63,949 nt of DNA from Corynebacterium sp. (lineage in GTDB: Bacteria > Actinomycetota > Actinomycetes > Mycobacteriales > Mycobacteriaceae): contig JAUMTX010000011.1 of the NCBI GenBank assembly GCA_030530985.1, positions 1-63,949 on the forward strand. Reading direction: 5' to 3'. Shown in pieces: positions 28,031 to 37,231 of the stretch (the stretch's first letter is position 1; each line of letters starts with the position of its first letter). A program made the position numbers and the translations under genes. Below the pieces are notes generated by a model. The model was not told the origin of the DNA. It did not search any database and saw only the letters and a list, made by a program, of their open reading frames with translations.

Positions 28031-30445
28031 ATGACGGGCAAAAAGATCTTTAAGCCCATCGGAGCCTTGCTTACGGCAAGTGCCTTGTTCTTCACCTCTC
28101 TGCTAGCCACACAAAACGCAATCGCAGATGAGAATGATCCCTTTGCCCTGACAAGCTACGACACAGAATCCCCAAGCAGCCCTTCGTTGAGCCAGGAAAT
28201 GCTGGACCTGATTGGGCGCCAGCCGAGTCTTCGTATTTCCTCCCAGAGCGATGACTTTTCCACGGATACTACCTCCAAGTACTACCGCTACGATAACCGC
28301 ACCTCCTTTAATGCTTCCGACGCCCTGTGGAGCGCCGGCCAGACAAGCGTTCACGATGGTGTGATGGATATTAAGGCGGTGCGCCAATGCGTGGATTCTG
28401 ATGGAAATGCGCGGGAAAGCATCGAACCATGCGATAGCGATGAGGAAACCCAATACGTCAGCGACCGCGTGATTCTGCAGAATATTCCTGAAGGTAATTT
28501 CACCCTGAGCTTCCGTGCACGCCTCAATAGCCAATACTATGAGGGTGGTGTGCGCGCGAACTTTGTGCTCCAAACCCAAGGGACCAATTGCAGCACCAAC
28601 CCGGATGGGGGCCGCGCGAGCCTCTCCCCTTTGGATTACTTCCTCGGCCCCTACTACTACGAATGGAACTATACCGAGGTAGGCTGTGCGAATTCCGGCA
28701 CCGCCTTTAGTAAGGCCGACTACACCGTATTTGGCGAAGAGGATGGAGAGGTCCTCTCGGACGCGTGGCACACCTACACCATCGAAGTTTTTGATGGCAA
28801 TGTCGTGTACCTGCGTGATGGCGAGGCCTTTGCCACCTATTCTTTGGACACCTTGGCGGCTAATAGCTCCGAGGAGAATGTGAAGGCCTCGCTCGGGGAT
28901 AATCCATGGAATTTCTACTTTGAGCCTTTGGTTTCGGCGTCGGGAAGCTCAGTAAGTCGCAACATGGGCAATATGGACAATGACGCGGATTTCTATCCGG
29001 CGCACCTGTACCTGGACTATATCCAGATTGCGCGCGAGCATGACTCCAAGGCCCTGGAGGTTGAGGACCCGGCCGACCCACCTGTGGTTGGTGACGAGAT
29101 GCTGGACTATCTGCGATATACGCCAACTTTGACCATCGACCAGCGTATTTCCAATAATTTTACGGATGATAGTTGGGCGGATTCCGTGCCAAGTGCTGCG
29201 GAAGCTAACCGTATGGCGGATAATTCCGATACGTGGTACTACGCCACCAACACCCACTATAAGGGTGATAATAGTTCCTGGACCAGGGATAACTTCTCAG
29301 TCCATGATGGTGTTCTTGATCTTGCTTTGCGACGCCACTGCGTAGAGACAATGTCTGAGGCATTGACTGATGATAACTATCAGGTTGAGCCTTGTCCGAG
29401 TGGAAAAATTACGCGATACTCAGCGCCGCGTCTCTATTCACCGCAGACAAAGCACGAAAATTATGTGCTGACCATCCGTGCCTATATCACTGGTGATGCT
29501 GACAGGATTGATGGTGTGCGAAGCAATCTGTGGATGCAGAATAACCAGCAGATGTGTAATGCCGCCTATCCGGATTCAGAATATGTGGAGCTGGACCTGC
29601 TGGAACAGTACTCCTCGCGCCAAAATACGCAGTATGCGACCTCCCATGTGGGTTGCGTGAAGCGCACCACCGCGAATGGTACCGTCTATGCGCCAACCCA
29701 GGTGCAGACCAGGATGAATGTTTCCGAGGGCTACTATGACCAGTGGCATACCTGGTCCCTGCAGGTATTCAATAACCACATTGCCTACTATTTGGATGGC
29801 AAGTTTGTGGGCGACCGCCTGGTCACCCGCGCGGATTTCTATGACACCGCCGATGAATATGACAAGGCCATGTCGAATCCGCTGCGTTTGATTGTGGAAA
29901 ATATGGTGGAAACCCAGATGTGGGCCACACCAGTGAATGATTCCAAGGACTTCCCTGACCAGCACTTCCTCATTGACTATATCCAAATGGCCTATGAGGA
30001 GAACCCTCAGGAAGTGCCGATTGACCCGACCACTGTTCAGACCGTGCCGGCAAGCTCCAGCCTGCCAATGCCAACCTACACCAAGGCGCCAACTGCCGAG
30101 CCAATGAGCACTAGCATCGCGGTGACTGAGCACAACACTGAGGTTGTGTCGTCCACGACCACCACTACTGTGACTGAGCCTGCGACCATCACCGAGTATA
30201 AGGAGGCTGTGGAGACCACCACCGCCACCGAGGTGCACGCGGTCAATGCGACTGTGCAGCAGACTGCGACTGCCACAGACACGGTTATTAAAAAGCAGCC
30301 ACATACAGTGGTGACTGAAACTGTGACTGCTGAGCCTGTCACCCGGGCACGCACCCCGTGGTACAACTGGCTGATTTATGTGATTGCTGGTCTGCTGACC
30401 GGTAAAGTGTTGACACTTTTCATGAACGACCAGCGTTTATTCTAA
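28031..30445 (+). CDS. Surface-anchored protein with two GH16-like domains
   Basis: The 804-aa protein has a signal peptide (about 1-33), two homologous concanavalin-type domains (about 60-340 and 360-655), a Thr/Ser/Val-rich stalk (about 665-775) and a C-terminal membrane helix (LIYVIAGLLTGKVLTLFM). Both domains share SVHDGV(M/L)D, a Cys pair, a closing (D/H)WHT(Y/W) strand and a final DYIQ(I/M)A. Domain 2 contains VELDLLEQY, which fits the GH16 catalytic pattern ExDxxE; at the same place domain 1 reads SLSPLDYFL and has lost the acids. Probably an exported glycan-binding or glycan-cleaving protein. AAAGGAG precedes the ATG. Confidence 0.7.
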   Translation: MTGKKIFKPIGALLTASALFFTSLLATQNAIADENDPFALTSYDTESPSSPSLSQEMLDLIGRQPSLRISSQSDDFSTDTTSKYYRYDNRTSFNASDALWSAGQTSVHDGVMDIKAVRQCVDSDGNARESIEPCDSDEETQYVSDRVILQNIPEGNFTLSFRARLNSQYYEGGVRANFVLQTQGTNCSTNPDGGRASLSPLDYFLGPYYYEWNYTEVGCANSGTAFSKADYTVFGEEDGEVLSDAWHTYTIEVFDGNVVYLRDGEAFATYSLDTLAANSSEENVKASLGDNPWNFYFEPLVSASGSSVSRNMGNMDNDADFYPAHLYLDYIQIAREHDSKALEVEDPADPPVVGDEMLDYLRYTPTLTIDQRISNNFTDDSWADSVPSAAEANRMADNSDTWYYATNTHYKGDNSSWTRDNFSVHDGVLDLALRRHCVETMSEALTDDNYQVEPCPSGKITRYSAPRLYSPQTKHENYVLTIRAYITGDADRIDGVRSNLWMQNNQQMCNAAYPDSEYVELDLLEQYSSRQNTQYATSHVGCVKRTTANGTVYAPTQVQTRMNVSEGYYDQWHTWSLQVFNNHIAYYLDGKFVGDRLVTRADFYDTADEYDKAMSNPLRLIVENMVETQMWATPVNDSKDFPDQHFLIDYIQMAYEENPQEVPIDPTTVQTVPASSSLPMPTYTKAPTAEPMSTSIAVTEHNTEVVSSTTTTTVTEPATITEYKEAVETTTATEVHAVNATVQQTATATDTVIKKQPHTVVTETVTAEPVTRARTPWYNWLIYVIAGLLTGKVLTLFMNDQRLF

Positions 30446-31044
30446 AAAATCTGGAGTGCTTCATAGAAAAGCACGAAAGCGAAGATGGTGAAGACTGCGC
30501 CGCAGATGCCATCGAGAAGATTCTGGTGCCTTTGCAGCCAAGGGCCAACACTGTTGACTGCAAGGGCCACGAATACAAACCAGGCGATACCAGTCAGAAT
30601 AATAAAGACTGCGATGAACCAGGCGGGGGCGACTGTGACGAACTGGGAAAAGACCGAAATAAAGAAGATGAGTGCCTTGGGGTTGGCGAAATTCGTGGTC
30701 ACACCAAGCAGGTAGGCCCGGCGCGGGGAGAGGGTCACAGGGGTGATGGCTTCGGGGGTGGCCGCGCTGCGGGAGGCCATGACGGAGCGTAGGGCACCAA
30801 TGCCCATATAGAGCAGGTAGCAGCCACCGAGGGCCTGCAGGCTATGAATGAGCACCGGATGGTCGGCGATGAGCATGCCCACGCCGAGCACGGATAGCAA
30901 AGTCCACACCGCATTGCCGGTCATAATGCCCAGGGCGCAGGCAATGCCGTTGATGCGGCTTTGGGTGCCTACGCGGAGAATCTGAAAAACATCCGGGCCT
31001 GGGGAGGCCACGGCAACAAACCACACTATGGCAAGGGTCAGCAC
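30442..31044 (-). CDS. LysE/RhtB-family amino-acid exporter
   Basis: The 200-aa, six-helix membrane protein has the family's N-terminal SPGPD (AVASPGPDVFQILRVG) and the NPKA element in TTNFANPKALIFF. Members export amino acids such as lysine, threonine or homoserine; the substrate here is unknown. Its GTG start overlaps the FUSC stop codon (TAGTG), so the two are coupled, and its stop overlaps the convergent surface-protein gene by 4 bp. Confidence 0.9.
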   Translation of the reverse strand: MLTLAIVWFVAVASPGPDVFQILRVGTQSRINGIACALGIMTGNAVWTLLSVLGVGMLIADHPVLIHSLQALGGCYLLYMGIGALRSVMASRSAATPEAITPVTLSPRRAYLLGVTTNFANPKALIFFISVFSQFVTVAPAWFIAVFIILTGIAWFVFVALAVNSVGPWLQRHQNLLDGICGAVFTIFAFVLFYEALQIF

Positions 31045-32810
31045 TAAAAGCTCCTATAGATGAATTCCATGCGCACGGCATTGACACTGCGGGCGCATTC
31101 CTGCGCGTCGGCCGTGGTGGATCGGGTAATTGGGAAGGCGTGGATGAGGCCTTCGAGTTGTTCGGAAGCCCACTGGGCCGCATGGCGTGTGTGTTGGGTT
31201 GTGTCCTCGTCCATGCTTGTCATGCGCCAAGAAGCGGCCAAAACCACCCCTGTGAGGCGGAAGACCTCGCGCTCCACCTGCACCCAGGGCTCCAGGTCCT
31301 GTGGGGCATCACCACGGGAGCGCTCCAACATTTCGGCGCTGCGGGACAGCTCAAAGAAGAGATTTCTTCTGTTATTGACCGCGCGCGGGCTGGAAAATTC
31401 CTCGGTGGCAATGGAGTTGAGGACCTCAATCATGGCGGCCAGGGTGGTGCGGTAGCTTCGGTAGACAATGGCGCGGGCATCATTGATAAGCCACACACCA
31501 ATGAGGGCGGCGGTGATACCAATGCAGGTTTCAAGGAAACGGTCGTGAACAATCACGAACTCAAAACCCGGGGTTGGGGTGGGCAGGAGCAGCAGCGCAT
31601 AGACGGTAATAAAGGTGACCGCAATGCCATAATTACGGGCGGTGAAGCATTCAAGGCCGTAAATGCAGAAAATCACGATAATGAGGCGCACCCAGAGGTT
31701 ATCCACCACAATGAGCAACCCCAGGTACACAACCAGGCCAATGGCGGTTCCAATGACGCGCTGCACGCCACGAATCACAGAGTCGAAGCGGGTGGCACCC
31801 TGCTGCAGAACAATGAGGCTGGCCAGGGCAGCCCAATAACTATGCCCGGTGTCCAGGATGAGCACGGTGAGCTCCATAATGAGCAGGGCCACAAAGGTGC
31901 GGATAGCCACCATGCGGGGGCGGGCACCATAGTGCAAGGCATCACGCAGCACATAGGTGGCTGGGGGCAGCCCCTTGGGGGCAAGCTTGGCGTGCACACC
32001 GCTGTGCTCCGGGGTGTGCGGATAGTAGTTATTCTCCAGGCGCCCAATGAGTCGGAAGTAGGCGTGGTTAATGCGCTCCGCCAAAGCCTCGGCGGTGCGG
32101 CTCATGTGGCGGCGGTTAGTGGCGAAGGTCGTCCACGCCCCATTGAGGGCAACCAGGGCACCCAGGCGGGCATCATCCACCGCCGATTTTTCCGCATTTT
32201 TTTGATGTTCTGCCAGGTCGATATAAAAATCTACCGCTTTTTCTGCCTTTTCCACTGCGGTGCGCTCAGCCCGATGGAAGTCAAAAAACATGAGCCCAAT
32301 ATGGGCGGCCATGCAGATGAGCCACACCACCAGATTCACATGGAGCACCTCGGGAATACTCTGCCCCTCGGAGCCAAGATAGACACCAAAGGCGGTAGCA
32401 AAGGCCATATTGATGCGCCCCGGCACCCCATAGGCCAAGGCGTACCACACCCATAATCCGAGGGAGGTGACGGTGACAATGGCAAGAATTTCGGTAAAAA
32501 CCCAGCGGGATGCGAGCATTCCCAGCACCAAATAGGCCTGGCAGAAAATAAAGGCGGGGATGGCCACGCGGAGGCGGCGCCGCAGCGGCTCATCGCGGGC
32601 GGCACCGGACACGCGGGCAGCAATGGAACCATGGACGGCGGATTGCGGCCCGTAGAGGAAACCGGCGGCCAGAAGACCAATAGCCAAGGGAACAACCCAG
32701 CGCAGCGCGGTGATATTCCGGCCCGGCGCCGGCTTCATTTGCACCATGTCCTGGAGGAATGATGACAGGGCAGCCCGCAGCTGTGGGATGCGCGGACTGT
32801 GGGTATTCAT
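31044..32810 (-). CDS. FUSC-family membrane protein
   Basis: About 588 aa when begun at MNTHSPRIPQL. Two blocks of membrane helices (about 40-180 and 315-455) alternate with cytoplasmic domains, the FUSC arrangement related to aromatic-acid efflux and fusaric-acid resistance proteins. The second block contains GHSYWAALASLIVLQQG and RGVQRVIGTAIGLVVYLGL, typical of the family. A much longer frame exists upstream, but it is antisense to hrpB and rejected. A TACAAT hexamer (32820-32825) lies 9 nt before the ATG; an in-frame ATG at 32831 is the alternative. It overlaps the downstream LysE gene. Confidence 0.88.
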   Translation of the reverse strand: MNTHSPRIPQLRAALSSFLQDMVQMKPAPGRNITALRWVVPLAIGLLAAGFLYGPQSAVHGSIAARVSGAARDEPLRRRLRVAIPAFIFCQAYLVLGMLASRWVFTEILAIVTVTSLGLWVWYALAYGVPGRINMAFATAFGVYLGSEGQSIPEVLHVNLVVWLICMAAHIGLMFFDFHRAERTAVEKAEKAVDFYIDLAEHQKNAEKSAVDDARLGALVALNGAWTTFATNRRHMSRTAEALAERINHAYFRLIGRLENNYYPHTPEHSGVHAKLAPKGLPPATYVLRDALHYGARPRMVAIRTFVALLIMELTVLILDTGHSYWAALASLIVLQQGATRFDSVIRGVQRVIGTAIGLVVYLGLLIVVDNLWVRLIIVIFCIYGLECFTARNYGIAVTFITVYALLLLPTPTPGFEFVIVHDRFLETCIGITAALIGVWLINDARAIVYRSYRTTLAAMIEVLNSIATEEFSSPRAVNNRRNLFFELSRSAEMLERSRGDAPQDLEPWVQVEREVFRLTGVVLAASWRMTSMDEDTTQHTRHAAQWASEQLEGLIHAFPITRSTTADAQECARSVNAVRMEFIYRSF

Positions 32811-32870
32811 AACCGCATTATTGTAGCCCATGTCTGTGCCGAATGGCTGGTGAAACCTATACTTGAAGCC

Positions 32871-35048
32871 ATGGACTTTCGTGATCTTCCTGTGGCGGCC
32901 CATGAGGCGGAGTTGCGCGAGGCGTGGGCTTCGGGTGACCATATGGTGGTTGTGGCACCCCCGGGTACGGGTAAGACTACTTTTATTCCGCCTTTGGTGG
33001 CGGACCTTCAGCAGGATCTGGTCATTGTTGTGGTGCCCCGCAGGATTGCGGCGATGAGTGCGGCCCGCCATTTGTGGAGCCGTGGCATGGCGCGCAGTGA
33101 GGTGGGCTATGCGGTGCGCGGGGCCCACCATAAGGGTTCGCGGATTATGTTTATGACCCCGGGTGTGGTGTTGAATCGTCTCATGGCGGATTCGACCCTG
33201 GAGGGGGTGGGGGCGGTGATTATTGATGAGCTCCATGAGCGCCAAACCCAGGTGGATCTGATTTTTGCTTTTATTAATGAGCTTCGGCAGTTGCGTGAGG
33301 ATCTGCGCGTGGTGGCCATGTCGGCGACCATTGATTCGGGTGAGGTGGCTGCGATTTTGGGGGCGCGCGTGGTGGAAATCGAGGCCCCAATTCACCCAAT
33401 TACGGTGGAATATTCGCCAATTCCTGGGCGTTTGGAGGGAAATCGCGAGTTTTATTCGGGGGTTGCCGGGGTTATTGCGGAAGTTTTCGGCACCGGCAGT
33501 GTTTTGGTGTTTCTTCCGGGCATTAGGGAAATCCGCATGCTCGAGGAGCTCTGCCATAGCTTGCCGACGTTCATCCTTCACGGCCAGGTCTCCCCAGACC
33601 TTCCTACCGATGACAGCCCACGGGTCATTCTTGCCACCAGTATTGCGGAAAGCTCGGTGACTGTGCCGGGGGTGCGCACCGTGGTGGATACGGGTTTGAC
33701 CAAGCAGCGCAATGGGCGTGGACTCTTTACTGTGAGTACCTCTGCGGCTAGTGCGGTGCAGCGCGCTGGTCGTGCGGGCCGTTTGGGTCCCGGCCGGGTG
33801 GTGCGCTGCTATAGGGAGCAGGAATTTCAGAATATGGCACCCTTTACGGTGCCGGAAATTATGCGCAGCGATCTGACGGATGCGGCCCTGTATTTGGCGG
33901 CCTGGGGTACCCCGGGCGGTCAGGGTTTGGAGATGCTGAGCACCCCACCGGAGGCAAAGATGGAGGCCGCCATGGTGGAGCTTTCCGCCCTGGGCGCGGT
34001 GGATGCGGAGGGGCATATTACGGATCATGGCCGTGAACTATCTCGCATCCCCGCCGAACCACACTTGGCCCATGCTTTGGTGGTTATTGGTGAAGAGGCC
34101 CGCCCCATTGTGGATGCGCTGGCTGATGGTGCCCGCGGGGATATGGATCGGATGAATATACGCACCCGCATTGCCCCCGGCACGGTGGTGGCTACTGCTT
34201 TTCCCCAGTGGATTGCCAAGAATATGGGTGAGGAATACCAGATGGTATCGGGGCGTCGCCTGAGCCTGCCGCAGCCCGGCCCGGAGTGGATTGCTGTGGC
34301 AGATTGGCTTGGAAATTCAATATCGACCTGGGCAAAGCTGGAAAATCCTGACACTATTGTGCCAATCACGGAATCCGTCCAGGCCTATGCGGAAAGCCAC
34401 AAGGGCGGCTATAAGGTTAAGGGTGTGCGGGAGCGCAGGATGGGTGCGATTATTCTCTCCAGCGCCCCGGCCCCTGTGGAGCCCGCCCAGGCGGAGGCCG
34501 CCATTAAGGCCGAAATGGTGGCAGATCTGAGAAAGGGGCCCTCCCACGATAGCCCTATTAAGGCAGCTATCCGGGAGTGCCCCGAGTATTGGCGACTCCA
34601 ATTTTTACACAAACACCTAGGTGAACCCTGGCCGGATGTGAGTTTTGAGGCCCTGGCGGAAAATATTGACCTGTGGTGGACCGGGCAGGATGTGGAGAAT
34701 CTGGAGAACCTCAGCCTCAAGAGCCTCTACCCTTGGCCGGAGGCCGCCCAGATAGATGAGCTGGCCCCACTGAAATTCCTGGGCCGCTATGCGGTGGACT
34801 ATTCAGGGGACCAGCCTATTGTGCGCGCAAAACTTCAAGATCTCTTCGGTCATCAGGAGAAAAGTAGCATTTGTGGGCAGCCGATCCTTTTTGAGCTACT
34901 CTCCCCTGCCCGGCGCCCACTGGCCACAACCAGCGACCTGGCCAGCTTCTTTGCCGGCCCCTATAAGCAGGTGCGGGCTGAAATGCGCGGGCGCTACCCG
35001 AAGCATGCCTGGCCGGAGGACCCTAGTCGTTGTGGTGGCGTCGAATAG
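32871..35048 (+). CDS. hrpB: ATP-dependent RNA helicase HrpB
   Basis: The 725-aa DEAH-type helicase has Walker A in APPGTGKTT (about residue 28), DELHER as motif II, SATID as motif III, SSVTVPGVRTVVDTG and RAGRAGRLGPG as motif VI, and the HrpB-specific C-terminal domain. It is somewhat shorter than E. coli HrpB. A TATACT hexamer lies 6 nt before this ATG, pointing to leaderless initiation; a GTG at 32850 in frame is the alternative. The role in bacteria is not well defined. It is divergent from FUSC and overlaps the convergent exporter gene by 26 bp. Confidence 0.93.
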   Translation: MDFRDLPVAAHEAELREAWASGDHMVVVAPPGTGKTTFIPPLVADLQQDLVIVVVPRRIAAMSAARHLWSRGMARSEVGYAVRGAHHKGSRIMFMTPGVVLNRLMADSTLEGVGAVIIDELHERQTQVDLIFAFINELRQLREDLRVVAMSATIDSGEVAAILGARVVEIEAPIHPITVEYSPIPGRLEGNREFYSGVAGVIAEVFGTGSVLVFLPGIREIRMLEELCHSLPTFILHGQVSPDLPTDDSPRVILATSIAESSVTVPGVRTVVDTGLTKQRNGRGLFTVSTSAASAVQRAGRAGRLGPGRVVRCYREQEFQNMAPFTVPEIMRSDLTDAALYLAAWGTPGGQGLEMLSTPPEAKMEAAMVELSALGAVDAEGHITDHGRELSRIPAEPHLAHALVVIGEEARPIVDALADGARGDMDRMNIRTRIAPGTVVATAFPQWIAKNMGEEYQMVSGRRLSLPQPGPEWIAVADWLGNSISTWAKLENPDTIVPITESVQAYAESHKGGYKVKGVRERRMGAIILSSAPAPVEPAQAEAAIKAEMVADLRKGPSHDSPIKAAIRECPEYWRLQFLHKHLGEPWPDVSFEALAENIDLWWTGQDVENLENLSLKSLYPWPEAAQIDELAPLKFLGRYAVDYSGDQPIVRAKLQDLFGHQEKSSICGQPILFELLSPARRPLATTSDLASFFAGPYKQVRAEMRGRYPKHAWPEDPSRCGGVE

Positions 35049-36507
35049 CTTCATCATCGCCGAGACGCTCACCAATCGTGGCACGATTGACCGTATTAAC
35101 CCAATGGGCGTGGGCGGCACGACGATGACGGATACGGCCACGGGTCTGGATGGAGGTCGTACCAAGCACGATGCCGCCACCAATGGCCAAAATAATGAAA
35201 ATGGTCCACATAACATAGGTGCTTGCCCCCTGCTGGAAGAGCATGAGGTAGACCATGGAACGGTACATATCCAAACCGGGAAGCAGGCCGCCGCACAGGC
35301 CGGTGAGGATGAGCGCCTTGGCGGGAACATCAAGCTTGCGCTCCACGGCAACCGCGCCGAAACCAAGAACAAAACCGCCAATGGCCACGGCCAAAGGCGA
35401 AGGGAAACCCATCTCGCGGACAAGGAAGAGGTTAATCGCACCAATAATCACGCCGGCCGCCGCGGAAGGAATCAGCACACGCGGCCAACCATTCATGAAA
35501 AGACCATTACCCAAAGCACCAACCAGGGCGGCAATCAGGGCCACACCAAAGTTCAGGGTCGGGAAGATCAAGACCGTATCCGAGGAGAACAAAACCTTGG
35601 TGCGGGCAATGGCAAAAGCACCGCCAATACCGATACAAATTGCCAAAATACTAAGGAAAATACCGAAAAAGCGCGACCAGGCGGTCACGTGGAAGCCACG
35701 GATACCATCCTCCGCAACAGCAACAATCTGCGGAATGGGAATAATCAAAATAATGCAGGCACCAATCAGGGCCGCCGCCCCCTGCAGGGTGAGAATCCCC
35801 GTGGCATATAAGGCCACGCCAATGCCCACAAAAAGCGTGGATTGGATGAGCAGCTGGAAGAAACGGAACATGGCGGCCTTATCCAGCAGGGCGCCAATGC
35901 GGTTGACCACCAGCAGCACAAACATGGCAATAATGGAGTCCTTGACGGTGCCATTGGACTGCAAAGTAATGGAACAGGCAAGCATCATGCCGCCGAGCAC
36001 AGAGACCCACCACGGCCAAATCAGTGGGTGGGCGAGCAGGCGGCAGAGCTTCGCATCAGCCTGGCCGAGCGACAGGCTGCCATCACAGATGAGCCCCTTG
36101 ATTTTACGCAGGCCGTGCATAATGTTGAGGTTAAAGGCCTCCATGGTGGCGGCCTCACCAATAACCACGGTGGGGGATGCACCCAGCGGGGAATGCTGGA
36201 TGAAGATGGCGCGACCAACCACGCTCACCGAAACATCGTCGATTCCCCAGGCGTGGGCGCATTCGGCAACGTGATCCTCAATGGTGCCGGAATCACAGCC
36301 GCACTCCGCCATGGCAATAGCCATGCGCTTGAGAAAGCCCAGCGCATTGGCTACGAATTGTTGCTGTTGGCGCTCGTGTTGAATGAGTGCGAGTTCATAT
36401 TCGCGGTCCACGTAGCGTGTCTCTTTGGCTGCCGTGAAGCCTTCCCGCATATCATGTGCAACTCTGTCGCGCCAGAATTTCATTACTTTATTCGGACCGT
36501 GCTGCAT
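35023..36507 (-). CDS. thrE: ThrE-family threonine/serine exporter
   Basis: The 494-aa protein has a cytoplasmic N-terminal part (about 1-165) and ten membrane helices, the layout of corynebacterial ThrE (fused DUF1212/ThrE_2 modules): GATMEAFNLN-like core, AHPLIWPWWVSVLGGMMLACS, GNGLFMNGWPRVLIPSAAAG and LCGGLLPGLDMYRSMVYLM. It exports threonine and serine using the proton gradient. A TACACT hexamer (36515-36520) lies 7 nt before the ATG, suggesting its own leaderless promoter although cutC ends only 37 bp upstream. Confidence 0.93.
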   Translation of the reverse strand: MQHGPNKVMKFWRDRVAHDMREGFTAAKETRYVDREYELALIQHERQQQQFVANALGFLKRMAIAMAECGCDSGTIEDHVAECAHAWGIDDVSVSVVGRAIFIQHSPLGASPTVVIGEAATMEAFNLNIMHGLRKIKGLICDGSLSLGQADAKLCRLLAHPLIWPWWVSVLGGMMLACSITLQSNGTVKDSIIAMFVLLVVNRIGALLDKAAMFRFFQLLIQSTLFVGIGVALYATGILTLQGAAALIGACIILIIPIPQIVAVAEDGIRGFHVTAWSRFFGIFLSILAICIGIGGAFAIARTKVLFSSDTVLIFPTLNFGVALIAALVGALGNGLFMNGWPRVLIPSAAAGVIIGAINLFLVREMGFPSPLAVAIGGFVLGFGAVAVERKLDVPAKALILTGLCGGLLPGLDMYRSMVYLMLFQQGASTYVMWTIFIILAIGGGIVLGTTSIQTRGRIRHRRAAHAHWVNTVNRATIGERLGDDEAIRRHHND

Positions 36508-36544
36508 GGCAACCAGTGTACACGCTCACCCTACGTGAACTGCG

Positions 36545-37231
36545 TTAACGTGTCCACGGCTTGATGGTGTCGACCAGGGCTTTGGCGTCCTCAGGGGTGG
36601 TGTAGTCCACCAAAACACCATGGAGGCGCACATCGCGCAACTCGTGAACATTTTTGACCTCAATGTCACCGGCGGCGTAAATATCCACGCCCATGGTGTC
36701 ACCAATGGCAACCAGGGCTTGGAGTTCGGCCTGGGCGTCCACGGCGGATTCCTTGCCGGCACTGGTGTAGACGCGGGTCAGCCCGGCGCTGGAGAGCAGG
36801 AGCAGGGCGCGGGGCTGGTCGGTGAAATTATCAAAAACACGGTCCAGGGTGACGGATTTTGCGCCATTATCCGCAGCCAATTGGGTAAGTTCGCGCAAAA
36901 GCTCCACATTGGGGGCGGTGCCGGTGGCGTCGGTGGCGCCAATGACAACACCGTAGGCGCCGGCGGTGCAGGCCGCGATGATTTCCTCGCGGATGGTGGC
37001 GAGTTCCTCCTCGGTGTAGATGAAGTCACCGTGGCGGGGGCGGACCTGGACGTGAACATTGATGCCGGTGTCGACCGCGGCGGCGATGAGTTCGGCGCTG
37101 GGGCTAAGGCCGGCGGCGTGCACAAAGACGCTGGAGGCCTCGGCCTTCTTGGCGGCCTGGGCGGCCTCTGCTGTTTCGACAGCGAGTTCAGCGGCGGTGC
37201 GCATGCGTAGTAGTGAGCGTTCGAGAGCCAT
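36545..37231 (-). CDS. cutC: CutC-family protein
   Basis: The 228-aa TIM-barrel protein carries the CutC signature VQVRPRHGDFIYTEEE (about residues 62-77), GVVIGATD and TLDRVFDNF. The family was first linked to copper homeostasis, but that role is doubtful and the true activity is unknown. The active-site DRVFD is intact. The ATG shares a base with the stop of the upstream DUF885 gene (TAATG), so the two are coupled. Confidence 0.9.
   Translation of the reverse strand: MALERSLLRMRTAAELAVETAEAAQAAKKAEASSVFVHAAGLSPSAELIAAAVDTGINVHVQVRPRHGDFIYTEEELATIREEIIAACTAGAYGVVIGATDATGTAPNVELLRELTQLAADNGAKSVTLDRVFDNFTDQPRALLLLSSAGLTRVYTSAGKESAVDAQAELQALVAIGDTMGVDIYAAGDIEVKNVHELRDVRLHGVLVDYTTPEDAKALVDTIKPWTR

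Noticed and set aside
32831..34028. N-terminal extension of the FUSC frame to 994 aa
   Set aside because: The extra part is antisense to hrpB, low in hydrophobicity and rich in His/Arg; the FUSC family starts near 32810.
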